DNA of 40,956 nt, from assembly GCF_001436045.1 (NCBI RefSeq), contig NZ_AZER01000026.1, forward strand, positions 1,562 through 42,517, written 5' to 3'. This document shows positions 15,570-26,368 of the stretch, in pieces (position 1 is the stretch's first letter; the number at the start of each line of letters is the position of its first letter). This stretch comes from Limosilactobacillus frumenti DSM 13145 (lineage in GTDB: Bacteria > Bacillota > Bacilli > Lactobacillales > Lactobacillaceae). A model generated the notes under the pieces. The model was given only the letters and a program-made list of their open reading frames with translations. It did no database searches and was not told where the DNA came from. The translations under genes were made by a program, and so were the position numbers.

Positions 15570-17716
15570 TGAATAACAAGTCTCAACGAACGAAAAATAG
15601 AGGTATTAACAACAACCGGGAAACCTTCGGAAAATGGCTTTTCTTAATTGTTGTCGCAATGTTTACCCTATTTATCGTTCGTTTTGCTTATATTGCAATT
15701 ACTAAGGACGTTCAGCATGTTAATTTGAAGTCACAAGCAGAGCAGATTTACACACAGCGCCGGACTGTGTTAGCACGGCGCGGCAATATTTATGCTGCCA
15801 ATGGAACGGTATTAGCGACTGATACAAATCGCTACACAATTTATGCGGTCCTCGATAAGAGTCAACGATCTTCGAGTGGGAAGCCGCTATATGTGAAAGA
15901 CAAAAAACACACGGCAACTGTTCTTGCTAGGTACCTTAAGATTCCCCGCAAGCAAATCCTCAAAACGCTATCTAAGAAGGGTCAGTCTTACCAGGTCGAA
16001 TTTGGTAGCGCTGGTGCTAACCTGTCTGTCGCTAAAATGCAACAAATTAAGGCTCAGAAATTGCCTGGGATCGGCTTCATAGCCACTCCGGCACGGAGTT
16101 ATCCGGAAGGTGAGTTTGCTTCCCAAATTATTGGTTTGGCCGCTCCAAAGGTAACTGATAAGAGTACCGGTCAGATGACATTGGTTGGCCAACTTGGATT
16201 AGAAAACTACTTTAACAAACGCTTAACTGGTAAAAACGGTTTACGGCAAGATAAACGTGATGTATATGGTTACCGTCTAGCCAATAGTAACCACATCTTA
16301 AAGCCGGCCGTTAATGGTGATAATGTTCACACTACGATTGATTCAAAAGTTCAACACATTGTTGAAAATAAGCTTTCAAAGGTTTATACGGATTCTAAAG
16401 CGGAATCGATGACTGCTGTTGTAATGGATGCCAAAACGGGGAAGATTCTAGCAGCTAGTCAACGACCAACACTACGTTCGAAAAAGAATCCTATTTGGCG
16501 GAATATGCTTGTCCAAGATGTATATGAACCTGGTTCACCAATGAAAGTATTTGCACTAAGCGCCGCAATCGACTCAGGACACTTTGACCCGAATGCAACA
16601 TATAATTCTGGAACATGGGCCCTGGGTGGTGGCAAAGTAACTGACTGGCAATCAACTGGTTGGGGAACAATTACCTATAAGGATGCTTTTGATCTTTCTA
16701 GTAATGTTGGTTTTGCCCATGTCGAGCAAAACATGGGAGCAGCAACCTGGAAAAAATACTTAACTCGTTTTGGGATGTTCAACAAGGTTAATGTTGAGGG
16801 CATGAATGGCGAGGTTAGTGGATATAGTGCGTTTAAAGGAATCCTCCAGCAGGCTAACACAGCGTTTGGCCAAGGGATTACTGTGAACGTTATGCAAATG
16901 ATGCAGGGGTTCAGTGCTGTTGCGAACAACGGTAAAATGATGAAGCCTTACATCATTGAAAAGATCACCGATAAATCTGGTAAGACTATTCAAAAAGCGA
17001 AACCAAAAGAAGTTGGTCAACCAATTAAAGCATCTACTGCTAAAAAAGTGGTTAACATGATGCAGGGAGTTGTTTATGATCAAAAGGGATTAGGCCACGA
17101 TTTCCAAATTAAGGGATATAAGATTGCCGGTAAGACGGGGACTGCCCAAATCGGTGGTGCCGGTGGGTACTCTAACGGTGATAGTAATTACCTTTACTCA
17201 TTCGTGGGTATTGCACCAGCAAATCATCCCCGGTATGTCATGTACGTAACTTTGCGGAAACCGCATAATTTGTCTAAACCGGCCACTAAACTGATGGCAG
17301 AAGTATTTAACCCGACGATGAAGTTTGTTTTATCCCGTAATCATCGGCACATCAAGAGTGGCTTGGTTAAGGTACCAAACGTTGTCGGCCAGGATAGTAA
17401 GGCAGCCAATGATAAGCTGAATAAACTTCACTTATCTGTCATTACGATTGGCTCTGGAAAACGGGTATTATCGCAATCCTTGCAACCTGATACGAAAGCA
17501 GTTATCAATCAAAAGATAATTGTTAACACCGGTGGTGAATACAAGATGCCAGATATTTCTAACTGGAGTTCTTCTGATGTTCACCAGTTAGCAGACGTTC
17601 TTCATTTAAAATTAAAGGAAAGTGGCACCGGTTATGTTGCCAAGCAGAGTATCAATGCTAATGACAAAATTAAACCAAATACGACCCTAACTGTTCACTA
17701 CACGAGTCGTCAATAA
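15569..17716 (+). CDS. ftsI: Septal peptidoglycan transpeptidase (class B PBP, PBP2B/2X type) with PASTA domains
   Basis: 715 aa. One membrane anchor (about residues 25-45), a dimerisation/pedestal region, the transpeptidase domain and two C-terminal PASTA repeats (VKVPNVVGQDS... and YKMPDISNWSS...). Active-site motifs: S323-P-M-K326, S377-S-N379 and K522-T-G524. The SxxK motif reads SPMK rather than the more common STMK or STFK, but the nucleophile Ser and the Lys are both kept. Crosslinks septal peptidoglycan outside the membrane. Starts on the ftsL stop, with AAGGA upstream; mraY follows 16 nt later. Confidence 0.94.
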   Translation: MNNKSQRTKNRGINNNRETFGKWLFLIVVAMFTLFIVRFAYIAITKDVQHVNLKSQAEQIYTQRRTVLARRGNIYAANGTVLATDTNRYTIYAVLDKSQRSSSGKPLYVKDKKHTATVLARYLKIPRKQILKTLSKKGQSYQVEFGSAGANLSVAKMQQIKAQKLPGIGFIATPARSYPEGEFASQIIGLAAPKVTDKSTGQMTLVGQLGLENYFNKRLTGKNGLRQDKRDVYGYRLANSNHILKPAVNGDNVHTTIDSKVQHIVENKLSKVYTDSKAESMTAVVMDAKTGKILAASQRPTLRSKKNPIWRNMLVQDVYEPGSPMKVFALSAAIDSGHFDPNATYNSGTWALGGGKVTDWQSTGWGTITYKDAFDLSSNVGFAHVEQNMGAATWKKYLTRFGMFNKVNVEGMNGEVSGYSAFKGILQQANTAFGQGITVNVMQMMQGFSAVANNGKMMKPYIIEKITDKSGKTIQKAKPKEVGQPIKASTAKKVVNMMQGVVYDQKGLGHDFQIKGYKIAGKTGTAQIGGAGGYSNGDSNYLYSFVGIAPANHPRYVMYVTLRKPHNLSKPATKLMAEVFNPTMKFVLSRNHRHIKSGLVKVPNVVGQDSKAANDKLNKLHLSVITIGSGKRVLSQSLQPDTKAVINQKIIVNTGGEYKMPDISNWSSSDVHQLADVLHLKLKESGTGYVAKQSINANDKIKPNTTLTVHYTSRQ

Positions 17717-17732
17717 TAATTAGGAGGATAAT

Positions 17733-18707
17733 ATGAGCTTTTTACCAATCATATTGACACTGATTTGTTCATTCTTGATCACTTATTTATTAATGCCTTC
17801 ATTAATTAAATACTTCCGTTCGAAGCATGAAGGTCAACAAATTCGTAAGGAAGGTCCAAAATGGCACGCTAAGAAGGCAGGAACTCCCACTATGGGTGGC
17901 CTTCTGTTTATCGTTTCAGCTGTGCTTACCTTGTTGGCTGTTTCAGCATGGCAGGGAATCCTTTCTAATACCATGTGGGCACTATTATTTACCCTGGTGG
18001 TCTTTGGCCTAATCGGTATGTGGGATGACAGTATTAAAATCTTCCATCACCAGAACGAAGGTTTTAAGGCTTGGCAGAAAGCATTGTGTCAGGTCATTGC
18101 AGCAATGGTATTTACCGTCATTTACCAACACGAAGGCTTTCAGATGGGTTTTGGTTCGTCACAAGTCGGTTGGTGGTACGGTCTCTTTATTATCTTTTGG
18201 ATTGTCGGCTTCTCTAACGCCGTGAACCTTACTGATGGTCTTGACGGCCTGGTTACCGGATCAGCCATTATTTCCTTCCTGGCATATTTGATTATTGCTT
18301 TAATGAACATTAATCAACCAGGGTATTCAGAAATTGCCTTATTCTGTGTAGCAATTATTGGGACCCTCATGGGCTTTTTCCCTTACAACCACAAGCCTGC
18401 TAAGATTTTTATGGGTGATATGGGATCTTTGGCATTAGGTGCTTCTTTAGCGGCTGTTTCATTGTTGGAACATCATGAATGGTCGCTCCTATTAATCGGA
18501 ATTATTTATGTATGTGAAACTGCCAGTGTCATGATGCAGGTGGCATCGTTTAAGCTAACTGGTAAACGGATCTTTAAAATGACACCTATTCACCACCATT
18601 TTGAAATGAGTGGCTGGAGTGAATGGAAGATTGATATTGTCTTCTGGATTATCGGGTTAGTCGCTTCAATTATTACGGTTGCATCAATTTTGATTTTTAA
18701 CATTTAA
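17733..18707 (+). CDS. mraY: Phospho-N-acetylmuramoyl-pentapeptide transferase MraY
   Basis: 324 aa, ten hydrophobic segments. Makes lipid I on the inner leaflet from UDP-MurNAc-pentapeptide and undecaprenyl phosphate. Family motifs: [10 protein letters not shown], the aspartate-rich [32 protein letters not shown] and [15 protein letters not shown] ribosome site. In the dcw operon between ftsI and murD. Confidence 0.96.
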   Translation: MSFLPIILTLICSFLITYLLMPSLIKYFRSKHEGQQIRKEGPKWHAKKAGTPTMGGLLFIVSAVLTLLAVSAWQGILSNTMWALLFTLVVFGLIGMWDDSIKIFHHQNEGFKAWQKALCQVIAAMVFTVIYQHEGFQMGFGSSQVGWWYGLFIIFWIVGFSNAVNLTDGLDGLVTGSAIISFLAYLIIALMNINQPGYSEIALFCVAIIGTLMGFFPYNHKPAKIFMGDMGSLALGASLAAVSLLEHHEWSLLLIGIIYVCETASVMMQVASFKLTGKRIFKMTPIHHHFEMSGWSEWKIDIVFWIIGLVASIITVASILIFNI

Positions 18708-18721
18708 GCAGGAGGGTCTCC

Positions 18722-20098
18722 ATGCAGATTTTAAAACAGTATCAAGATAAGAAAGTATTAGTATTAGGCTTTGGTATTAGTGGCCTTAATGCGGCAGAAT
18801 TATTAGCTAAGTCTGGTGCACAGGTTGTTGCTAATGACCAGGCAACACCAAAGGATCCTACCATCGTGGACCATTTAAAGAGCCTGGGCATTGAAGTAAT
18901 TACCGGATCTAACCCATTAGACTTGGCAGACCGGAGTTTTGATTTAGTAGTTAAAAATCCAGGAATCCCATATGATAATCCGTTAGTGGCTGAATTTGTT
19001 CAAAAGAACACGCCCATTATTACGGAGGCTGAGTTAGGAGCAGAACTTTTCCAAGGACACTTAGTTAGTGTGACGGGGAGTAATGGTAAGACAACGACCA
19101 CAACATTGACCCAATTAATGCTAGCCCATGATTCTAAGCACCAAGTTAAATATGCTGGCAATATTGGTGTCTCATTTAGTAAGGTGGCTGCAACTTTATC
19201 AGAAGAAGATACTTTAGTAACGGAGTTATCCAGTTTTCAATTATTAGGAACACCGACACTGCATCCACATATTGCAATTATTACTAATATCTTTTCCAAC
19301 CATATCGATTATCATAAGACGCGCGAGAACTACATCAACGCAAAACTCAACATCACGCGCAACCAAACGAAAGATGACTATCTGATTATGAACTGGGACC
19401 GTGATGAATGGCAGCGCATCGCGCAGCGGTCTCAAGCAACCATTATCCCATTCTCACGTCAAAACAAGTCTCATGATGGTTCTTATGAAGAAGATGGCAA
19501 GATTTACTGGCGTGGTGAATACATCATGGATGCTGATGATATTCGTTTAATCGGTCCACAAAATGTTGAAAATGCTTTAGCGGCAATTGCAGCAGCAAAA
19601 TTAAGTGGTGTCCAGAATTCAGCAATTGTGGATGTTTTGAAGAGCTTTGGCGGTGTTCGTCACCGTCTTCAATATGTTTTGGAATACAAAGACCGGCTCT
19701 TCTATAATGATTCGAAGTCAACTGATATTGAAGCCACAGAAGTTGCTCTGCAGGGCTTCAAACGACCAGTGATTCTGTTAGCTGGTGGTCTTGACCGTGG
19801 TTACACATTTGAACGACTTGTTCCATATTTCAAAAAACATGTTAAGGCGATCATTGTTTTCGGTCAGTGTAAAGATAAAATGAAGGCGGCTGCTGAACAG
19901 GCTAATATTCCAACGATTATTGAAAGTGAGAATGCAATCACGGCTGTCCCTGAAGCTTGGAAAGTCAGTGCTCCGGGTGACGTTATTCTACTCTCGCCAG
20001 CCAATGCTAGTTGGGATCAATTCCCAAGTTTTGAAGTCCGTGGTGATCGATTCATTGAAGCTGTAGAAAAGTTAACTGGACGAAAGGAGCAAAAGTAA
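18722..20098 (+). CDS. murD: UDP-MurNAc-L-Ala:D-Glu ligase MurD
   Basis: 458 aa cytosolic ATP-dependent ligase adding D-Glu to UDP-MurNAc-L-Ala. Rossmann N-domain ([17 protein letters not shown]), ATP loop [30 protein letters not shown] and C-domain [31 protein letters not shown]. The Mur ligase order is complete. CAGGAGGG upstream; the last base of the stop is the first base of murG. Confidence 0.96.
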   Translation: MQILKQYQDKKVLVLGFGISGLNAAELLAKSGAQVVANDQATPKDPTIVDHLKSLGIEVITGSNPLDLADRSFDLVVKNPGIPYDNPLVAEFVQKNTPIITEAELGAELFQGHLVSVTGSNGKTTTTTLTQLMLAHDSKHQVKYAGNIGVSFSKVAATLSEEDTLVTELSSFQLLGTPTLHPHIAIITNIFSNHIDYHKTRENYINAKLNITRNQTKDDYLIMNWDRDEWQRIAQRSQATIIPFSRQNKSHDGSYEEDGKIYWRGEYIMDADDIRLIGPQNVENALAAIAAAKLSGVQNSAIVDVLKSFGGVRHRLQYVLEYKDRLFYNDSKSTDIEATEVALQGFKRPVILLAGGLDRGYTFERLVPYFKKHVKAIIVFGQCKDKMKAAAEQANIPTIIESENAITAVPEAWKVSAPGDVILLSPANASWDQFPSFEVRGDRFIEAVEKLTGRKEQK

Positions 20099-21204
20099 TG
20101 CGATTACTGGTTTCTGGTGGCGGAACAGGTGGGCACATTTACCCAGCATTAGCTTTAATTGAACGTCTGAAACAGGTTGAACCAGACACTAAAGTTTTAT
20201 ATGTCGGTACGACCCGGGGTTTAGAAACCAAAATTGTCCCAGATGCGGGAATTAAACTAATTACGATGCATATGCAAGGCTTTAGACGCTCACTATCTTT
20301 GTATAATTTTGAAACCGTCTACTTATTTTTGAAGTCTGTGCGACATGCCAAAAAGATTATTCGTGATTTTAAACCCGACGTGGTCTTAGGAACAGGTGGT
20401 TATGTATCGGGCGCCGTTCTTTACGCAGCGGCTAAAGAACATATTCCAACCGTTATTCATGAACAAAATAGTGTCGTTGGGATCACTAATAAGTTTCTGA
20501 GTCGTTATGTGGACCAGATTGCGATTGCGTTCGAGGCGGCGCGTGACCAGTTCCCAGCCGATAAAGTTACTTTAGTTGGTAATCCACGAGCTCAACAGGT
20601 GGTTTCACAAACCCAAAGTGATTTTTCGTGGAAAGAATATGGCTTAAAAGATGACTTGCCGACCTTAATGATCTTTGGTGGTAGTCAAGGAGCACCAAAG
20701 ATTAATTCCACGGTAGTCAATGCTATTCCAGAGTTTAACAAGCGACCTTACCAAGTGATCTTTGCCACTGGTCAAAAGCGCTATGGCCATGTTCAGCAGG
20801 AATTGAGCGATGTGACAATTGGTAAGAATGTTAAGGTAGTTCCATACATTAAAAACATGCCGGCAAAGATGCCAAAAGTGGCGGCGTTAGTAGCCCGTGC
20901 CGGGGCGACGACAATTGCTGAAGTGACCGCGCTTGGTGTACCAACCATTTTAATTCCGAGTCCATATGTTACTGCTAATCATCAGGTTAAGAATGCTCAA
21001 TCATTAGTTCGGAAAAATGCCGCGGTGATGATCACGGAAGACCACCTTGACGCTAAGGCCTTATTGCTTCAAGCAGATAAGATCATGGAAAACGAAGATG
21101 TTCGCACATCTATGGCTGCTTCATCTCGAAAGATCGGTCATCCCCATGCAGCAGATGACTTAATTAAGATTCTGCACCGGGCAATTAATGAACATCAAGA
21201 TTAA
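20098..21204 (+). CDS. murG: MurG, lipid II glycosyltransferase
   Basis: 368 aa GT28 family enzyme, adds GlcNAc to lipid I at the inner membrane face. [18 protein letters not shown] near the N-terminus, [22 protein letters not shown], and [11 protein letters not shown] followed by [14 protein letters not shown], the UDP-GlcNAc site. Overlaps murD by one base. The next gene, divIB, starts 21 nt further on. Confidence 0.96.
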   Translation: MRLLVSGGGTGGHIYPALALIERLKQVEPDTKVLYVGTTRGLETKIVPDAGIKLITMHMQGFRRSLSLYNFETVYLFLKSVRHAKKIIRDFKPDVVLGTGGYVSGAVLYAAAKEHIPTVIHEQNSVVGITNKFLSRYVDQIAIAFEAARDQFPADKVTLVGNPRAQQVVSQTQSDFSWKEYGLKDDLPTLMIFGGSQGAPKINSTVVNAIPEFNKRPYQVIFATGQKRYGHVQQELSDVTIGKNVKVVPYIKNMPAKMPKVAALVARAGATTIAEVTALGVPTILIPSPYVTANHQVKNAQSLVRKNAAVMITEDHLDAKALLLQADKIMENEDVRTSMAASSRKIGHPHAADDLIKILHRAINEHQD

Positions 21205-21225
21205 CCAGTGAGAGGAGGACTGGCA

Positions 21226-22053
21226 GTGAATAAGAATAATCCTGAACATGAGCGTTATGCTCAACGGCTTAATGGGTTAGAAAAAAAGAACTCGACTGCT
21301 GGTCCTAACCCAAGTAAGGAACACATAGGTAAGAAAATGCCTGCAATTCACCGGTTACGAATCCGGACTTCGTCTATCCGAATTGCTTTATTAACGACGA
21401 TTTTTGGTGTTATTTTATTAATTTGCTTATATTTAATTTCACCGTTAAGTAAAATCACTAAAGTTACAATTGTTGGTAACCATGAGTTATCATCTTCTGC
21501 TATTTACCGTGCAACAACCGTTCACCCTGGTCGATGTATTTGGGGTGCCTTTCTTGGTCAACGCTACCTTCAAAAGCAAGCGCGGATTAACAATCCTCAA
21601 ATTAGGACCATGGGTGTGTCATTAACTGGTCCCCGGACCGTTCGCTTAACAGTGACAGAAAATTCATTGCTCGGTATGGGAAAATTAACGGATGGCCGCT
21701 ATGCAGTTTTGTCTAATGGTCATCTACAGATTACGAGTTCACCATTAAGAGGAATTCAATTTAACAACTTTGCTCATCACAAACAGCAATTAGCACTTTT
21801 GGGCAGTGAGCTTGGTAAATTAAAGCCCGCTATCTACCACGATATTTCCACGGTTACTTATTCACCAACCGCCAATTCACCTCATCAAATTATTTTGTAT
21901 ATGAATGATGGCAATACAGTTAAAGTAAACCTGCCGGAAGCCGGATCCAAAATGAAATATTATCCATCTATTGCTGCCACTATGAAGCAACAAGGGGTAA
22001 TTGATTTACGGGTTGGCGCTTACTCCTACCCGTACGGTTCTAAAGATAAGTGA
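21226..22053 (+). CDS. divIB: Cell division protein DivIB (FtsQ)
   Basis: 275 aa. Charged cytosolic N-terminus (about 50 residues), one membrane segment (about 52-71), extracellular POTRA domain (ITKVTIVGNHELSSSAIYRAT) and beta domain; ends with the VDLRVGAYSYPY-like stretch, here IDLRVGAYSYPYG. Part of the DivIB-FtsL-DivIC complex. The in-frame GTG 21208 overlaps the AGAGGAGG ribosome site, so the GTG at 21226, 7 nt after it, is taken. Last gene before the ftsA promoter. Confidence 0.88.
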   Translation: MNKNNPEHERYAQRLNGLEKKNSTAGPNPSKEHIGKKMPAIHRLRIRTSSIRIALLTTIFGVILLICLYLISPLSKITKVTIVGNHELSSSAIYRATTVHPGRCIWGAFLGQRYLQKQARINNPQIRTMGVSLTGPRTVRLTVTENSLLGMGKLTDGRYAVLSNGHLQITSSPLRGIQFNNFAHHKQQLALLGSELGKLKPAIYHDISTVTYSPTANSPHQIILYMNDGNTVKVNLPEAGSKMKYYPSIAATMKQQGVIDLRVGAYSYPYGSKDK

Positions 22054-22083
22054 TTTTTGTGAAACTTATTGTAAAAGGGCTTT

Positions 22084-22110
22084 TTGAATGTTGAATAACT
22101 GTGTTAGAAT
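22084..22110 (+). promoter_or_regulatory. Candidate ftsA-ftsZ promoter
   Basis: TGTGTTAGAAT (22100-22110) is an extended -10 (TRTG plus TAGAAT), with TTGAAT at 22084-22089 only 15 nt from it. Lies in the 128-nt divIB-ftsA gap. Confidence 0.5.
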
Positions 22111-22181
22111 CTGTAGTAGACTAATTAAAAATTAAATTTAATCAATTAGTGTAGATAGTAGGTTTAGGAGGTTCCCTTGTA

Positions 22182-23540
22182 ATGAATAATTCAGAAGTAT
22201 GTGTTGGATTAGATATTGGAACCACCTCGATCAAGGCACTAGTATGTGAAAATGTTCAGGGGCAAGTCAAGGTTATCGGTGTTGGTGTTGCACCAGCAGC
22301 GGGGATGAGTCGCGGTGTTATTGTTGACATTGACAAGACTGCTCAAGCAATTTCAAATGCAGTCGCTCAGGCTGAGGAAAAATCCAACGTAGATATTTCA
22401 GACGTAGTTGTTGGACTACCAGCAAATTATTTGCAAATGAAGCGTGTCCACGGAATGGTAACAATTGCTGATAATGGTCAGTCACGGGAGATTGTGAACC
22501 AAGACGTGGCAACAGTTGCGGAAGAGGCGTTAACGCAGAGTATTCCACCAGAGCGGACAATTATTGATTTGGTACCGACCGAATTTATCGTTGACGGGTT
22601 TGATGGTATTAAAGATCCTCGTGGGATGGTCGGCGTTCGTTTGGAAATGAAGGGTACATTATATACTGGTCCTCAAACGATTGTTCATAATACCAAGAAG
22701 GCTGTTGAAAAAGCAGGTTACCAGATTAAAGACTTTGTCATCACACCAATTGCGACCGGCTTCAACCTCCTGAATGATGGTGAACAAGACTTCGGAACAC
22801 TATTGATTGATTTAGGTGGTGGTCAGACTACGACCAGCATCATCCATGACCACCAGTTGAAATATACATATGTTGACCCAGAAGGCGGCCAATACATCAC
22901 CAAAGATATTTCAACAGTACTGAATACTTCATTCAGTAATGCGGAACAGCTTAAACGTGACCATGGCTTCGCCGACAGTAAGCAAGCTGATGAAAATGTT
23001 CAGATCGACGTTGATGTTGTTGGTCAGAATGAACCTGTTCAGTACAGTGAAAAGTACTTGGCGGAAGTGATTGAGGCTCGAGTACGGCAAATCTTTAACC
23101 GTATTGCCCGACGCCTCGATAAAATAAACGCCCCTAAGCTTCCTGGTGGTGTCGTAATGATTGGTGGGGTTGCTGCTTTACCTGGAATTACGGAGTTAGC
23201 TCACCAGTACTTTGCTGGCAACATTAAGGTATGTGTTCCTGATCAGATGGGCATCCGTCATCCACGGTTCGCAACTAGTTACGCTTTAGGAATGTATGAA
23301 GATCATTTAACTGATATTGATCATTTAATCAAGCAGACGGTTCGTCATTCCGCTGCTCTACCGCAACAAGGCAAAACTAGTCACGCTAACGAACAGTTAC
23401 CTGTTCAACCCACTAAACAGTCATCACCACGAAACAAGCAAACAACTAATAAGAATAAATCTAGTAAACGGCGGTCAGGCTCTAACAAACCGAGTTCGCT
23501 TAGCAAGTTTAAGAGCTTATTCAACAACTTATTTGACTAA
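22182..23540 (+). CDS. ftsA: Cell division protein FtsA
   Basis: 452 aa actin-fold ATPase that tethers FtsZ to the membrane. Phosphate-1 GLDIGTTSIKALV, the SHS2-like 1C region (about 80-170), phosphate-2 LLIDLGGGQTTTSII and adenosine motif GGVVMIGGVAALPG. A Ser/Lys/Asn-rich linker leads to a C-terminal amphipathic helix (LSKFKSLFNNLFD), the membrane-targeting sequence. AGGAGG upstream. ftsZ starts 18 nt downstream. Confidence 0.95.
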   Translation: MNNSEVCVGLDIGTTSIKALVCENVQGQVKVIGVGVAPAAGMSRGVIVDIDKTAQAISNAVAQAEEKSNVDISDVVVGLPANYLQMKRVHGMVTIADNGQSREIVNQDVATVAEEALTQSIPPERTIIDLVPTEFIVDGFDGIKDPRGMVGVRLEMKGTLYTGPQTIVHNTKKAVEKAGYQIKDFVITPIATGFNLLNDGEQDFGTLLIDLGGGQTTTSIIHDHQLKYTYVDPEGGQYITKDISTVLNTSFSNAEQLKRDHGFADSKQADENVQIDVDVVGQNEPVQYSEKYLAEVIEARVRQIFNRIARRLDKINAPKLPGGVVMIGGVAALPGITELAHQYFAGNIKVCVPDQMGIRHPRFATSYALGMYEDHLTDIDHLIKQTVRHSAALPQQGKTSHANEQLPVQPTKQSSPRNKQTTNKNKSSKRRSGSNKPSSLSKFKSLFNNLFD

Positions 23541-23558
23541 TCGATGGAGGAAGCACGA

Positions 23559-24806
23559 ATGGATAACGAAAAAAATTCAATGGAAAACCAATTCGCAGGT
23601 GCAAAAATTAAGGTTATTGGTGTCGGCGGTGGTGGCGGTAACGCCGTCAACCGAATGATCACCGAAAAGGTTCAAGGAGTTGACTTTATCGTTGCTAACA
23701 CCGACCTTCAAGCCTTGAACAATTCTGATGCTAAGACGAAAATTCAACTGGGACCTAAATTGACCAAAGGACTAGGCGCTGGTTCCAATCCTGAAGTTGG
23801 TGAAAAGGCTGCTGAAGAAAGTGAAGAACAAATTCAACAAGCCTTGGAAGGTGCTGACATGGTCTTCATCACTGCCGGAATGGGTGGTGGAACTGGTACT
23901 GGGGCTGCTCCAGTTGTTGCCAAGACTGCTAAGGATAGTGGAGCATTAACTGTTGGTGTAGTTACCCGACCATTCTCCTTTGAAGGTCCGCGGCGTGATA
24001 AGTTTGCCGTTGAAGGTTTAAAGAAGTTGAAGTCCAACGTTGATACCTTAATCATCGTTGCTAACAACCGTCTATTGGAAATGATTGATAAGAAGACGCC
24101 AATGATGGAAGCTTTCAAGGAAGCTGACAATGTTTTACGGCAAGGGGTTCAAGGTATTTCTGATCTTATCGTGACCCCAGGTTACATTAACTTGGATTTT
24201 GCTGATATCAAGACTTTGATGTCCAACCAGGGCTCCGCTTTGATGGGTGTTGGTTCTGCTACTGGCGAAAACCGGGCTACTGAAGCTACTAAGAAGGCGA
24301 TCTCATCACCATTATTGGAAGTTTCTATTTCTGGTGCCCAGCACGTTTTGATGGATATCACTGGTGGTAAAGATCTTTCAATGTTTGAAGCTCAAGAAGC
24401 ATCTGATGTTATTAAGAAAGCTGCAGGCACTAATGTTGATATTTCATTTGGGATGTCACTTGATGAATCATTGGGCGATGAAGTACGGGTTACAGTTATT
24501 GCTACCGGAATTGATAGTGAACAAGCTGCAAAGAAGGCGGTCAGCCGTCATCAAAATGCTCAGCCTCAAACGGCAACCGCTAATCAAGATACTCAATCTC
24601 ACCAAGATAGTGCAGCCAAGGACCCATTTGATGGTTGGAATGATCCAACTGCAGGGGTAGATACTGACGCTGCCGATGAAAACAACGAATTCTCAAATGT
24701 TAAGAAACCAGAATTTAACGTTTTCAATGATGATTCTTCAGCTACTGACGATGGTGACGATGACAACTTATCCACACCACCTTTCTTTAAGAATCGTCGT
24801 TCATAA
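23559..24806 (+). CDS. ftsZ: Cell division GTPase FtsZ
   Basis: 415 aa tubulin homologue that forms the Z ring. [13 protein letters not shown], the tubulin signature [11 protein letters not shown] (about residues 108-118), NxxD-type T5/T7 loops ([11 protein letters not shown]), and a flexible acidic linker ending in the conserved tail [10 protein letters not shown], which binds FtsA and SepF. The in-frame ATG 23544 lies on the ribosome site (GGAGG 23546-23550), so ATG 23559 is used. Codon use looks highly optimised, consistent with strong expression. Confidence 0.96.
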   Translation: MDNEKNSMENQFAGAKIKVIGVGGGGGNAVNRMITEKVQGVDFIVANTDLQALNNSDAKTKIQLGPKLTKGLGAGSNPEVGEKAAEESEEQIQQALEGADMVFITAGMGGGTGTGAAPVVAKTAKDSGALTVGVVTRPFSFEGPRRDKFAVEGLKKLKSNVDTLIIVANNRLLEMIDKKTPMMEAFKEADNVLRQGVQGISDLIVTPGYINLDFADIKTLMSNQGSALMGVGSATGENRATEATKKAISSPLLEVSISGAQHVLMDITGGKDLSMFEAQEASDVIKKAAGTNVDISFGMSLDESLGDEVRVTVIATGIDSEQAAKKAVSRHQNAQPQTATANQDTQSHQDSAAKDPFDGWNDPTAGVDTDAADENNEFSNVKKPEFNVFNDDSSATDDGDDDNLSTPPFFKNRRS

Positions 24807-24816
24807 TAAGTAAACG

Positions 24817-24860
24817 GGAGGGGGTTAATCTTTGTATTAACTGCCTCCATTTTCGCTTTT
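24817..24860 (+). terminator. Hairpin between ftsZ and sepF, possible partial terminator
   Basis: GGAGG (24817-24821) pairs with CCTCC (24844-24848), and GTTAAT (24824-24829) with ATTAAC (24836-24841). The tail (ATTTTCGCTTTT) is T-rich but broken, so read-through into sepF is likely. Confidence 0.5.
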
Positions 24861-24877
24861 AACAAGGAGGAACATCT

Positions 24878-25279
24878 ATGGCTAGTAAATTATTAAAAAG
24901 CCTCTTTGGCGATGCTGATCAGCCTGATGATGAGTATTATGAAGATGATCAAGCTCAGCCAATTGACAATAATAAAGTTGTCCCAATGAATGCTAGTCGT
25001 GCACGGACTAGTCAGATTAGTTTGTATGAACCCCGTCTATACGCTGACGTGAAACAAATTGCTACCCAACTATTGAACAATCGGGCAGTGATTGTTAACT
25101 TCAGTCAAATGGATCCCAAGGTGGCGGGACGGATCGTTGATTTCTTAAACGGGACCGTTTTTGCCATCGATGGGGACATTAAGCGAATTGGTAAGGAAAT
25201 CTTTTTGTGCACGCCAAAGAACTTTGAAGTTTCTGGTGATTTATCCACTAATCTGAAACGGGAAGCAGATCACATTTAG
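24878..25279 (+). CDS. sepF: Cell division protein SepF
   Basis: 133 aa. N-terminal amphipathic membrane helix ([11 protein letters not shown]), acidic linker, then the SepF fold with [25 protein letters not shown] and [16 protein letters not shown]. Bundles FtsZ and anchors it to the membrane. AAGGAGG upstream. YlmE (YggS family), which sits between ftsZ and sepF in Bacillus, is absent here. Confidence 0.95.
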   Translation: MASKLLKSLFGDADQPDDEYYEDDQAQPIDNNKVVPMNASRARTSQISLYEPRLYADVKQIATQLLNNRAVIVNFSQMDPKVAGRIVDFLNGTVFAIDGDIKRIGKEIFLCTPKNFEVSGDLSTNLKREADHI

Positions 25280-25296
25280 ATTGGAGGGTGAATCAA

Positions 25297-25563
25297 GTGG
25301 GATTTATTAATTTCCTGATTTGGGCCATCTATCAATTAGTTGATCTCTATATTTTGGTAATTGTTGTTTGGTGCCTATTGTCATGGTTTCCTAATGCACG
25401 GGGAACAAAATTAGGAGACGTTATCAATCGACTGGTCGAACCTTACATGCGGTGGTTCGATTTTATCCCGCCGATTGGTGGAATTAGTTTTGCCCCAGTT
25501 GTCGCAATTTTTGTCCTGTACCTCGTTCAATACGGCTTAAAGGCTTTGACCATGATGATTTAA
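25297..25563 (+). CDS. YggT family membrane protein (YlmG)
   Basis: 88 aa, two membrane segments (about residues 3-24 and 62-82) with the conserved SWFPNARGTKLGDVINRLVEPYM between them. The GTG at 25288 overlaps the ribosome site GGAGGG; the GTG at 25297 is 8 nt from it and is chosen. YlmG proteins sit in this division cluster; a role in envelope or nucleoid organisation is reported but poorly defined. ylmH starts one base after the stop. Confidence 0.88.
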   Translation: MGFINFLIWAIYQLVDLYILVIVVWCLLSWFPNARGTKLGDVINRLVEPYMRWFDFIPPIGGISFAPVVAIFVLYLVQYGLKALTMMI

Positions 25564-25564
25564 A

Positions 25565-26347
25565 ATGATTAACAATGTAAAACAACATTTTCGCCCAGAT
25601 GAAGGGCCATTTATTGATGAGTTAGAGGGGCAGATTGCGACAGTCGAAAATCAGTATCGGCCAGTATTGACCTCATTCCTAAATCCACGGCAAGTATATA
25701 TTGCGCAAACATTGGTGAACCGCAATGATAATGTTCATGCTCAGGCTAGTGGTGGTTACCCAAATGCAGAAATGCAACGCTTGCTGATTTATCCGGATTA
25801 CTTCAAACCAAATGATGATGATTTTGAGCTGCAAGTCTTACAGGTTGATTATCCAACCAAGTTTGCCGAACTTCATCATCGTCAGATAATGGGCACATTA
25901 CTTGGTGAAGGGTTAGAACGGTCATCATTTGGCGATATTATTACAGATGGCGAGGGCCGTTGGCAAGTTGTCATGACCAACCAGATGGCTAGATTTGTGG
26001 ATCAGCAAATTGATCATGTCGGTCGCATTAAAGTTCGCTGGCTCGTTGTTGAAGGCAATCTACTATCTGCAAGTGATGATTGGGAGCCTGTAACGACGAC
26101 AATCTCGTCACTCCGCTTGGATGCAATTATTGCCAGTGCATTTCACTACTCGCGTAACCGGGCAAAACAAATCGTCGAACACCAATTAGCCCAGGTTAAT
26201 TGGGAAGTCATAGATCGCCCAGACTATTCGTTAGTAGTTCATGACATCGTTTCCGTTCGTCACGCCGGACGTATCCGGGTCGACCATATGGGATCAGTCA
26301 CAAGGAAAGGTAAACGTCGAATTGCTCTTTCTGTAATTCATGCCTAG
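25565..26347 (+). CDS. YlmH, S4-domain RNA-binding protein
   Basis: 260 aa. N-terminal YlmH domain (FLNPRQVYIAQTLVN, GGYPNAEMQRLLIYPDYF, ... LLGEGLERSSFGDI) and a C-terminal S4 domain (SLRLDAIIASAFHYSRNRAKQIVE, residues about 178-240). Recent work links YlmH to rescue of stalled ribosomes (RqcH-like tailing); that function is family knowledge, not shown here. No convincing ribosome site is seen and the gap after yggT is one base, so translation is probably coupled. Confidence 0.9.
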   Translation: MINNVKQHFRPDEGPFIDELEGQIATVENQYRPVLTSFLNPRQVYIAQTLVNRNDNVHAQASGGYPNAEMQRLLIYPDYFKPNDDDFELQVLQVDYPTKFAELHHRQIMGTLLGEGLERSSFGDIITDGEGRWQVVMTNQMARFVDQQIDHVGRIKVRWLVVEGNLLSASDDWEPVTTTISSLRLDAIIASAFHYSRNRAKQIVEHQLAQVNWEVIDRPDYSLVVHDIVSVRHAGRIRVDHMGSVTRKGKRRIALSVIHA

Positions 26348-26368
26348 TTAAATTTTGGAGGAATAAAA

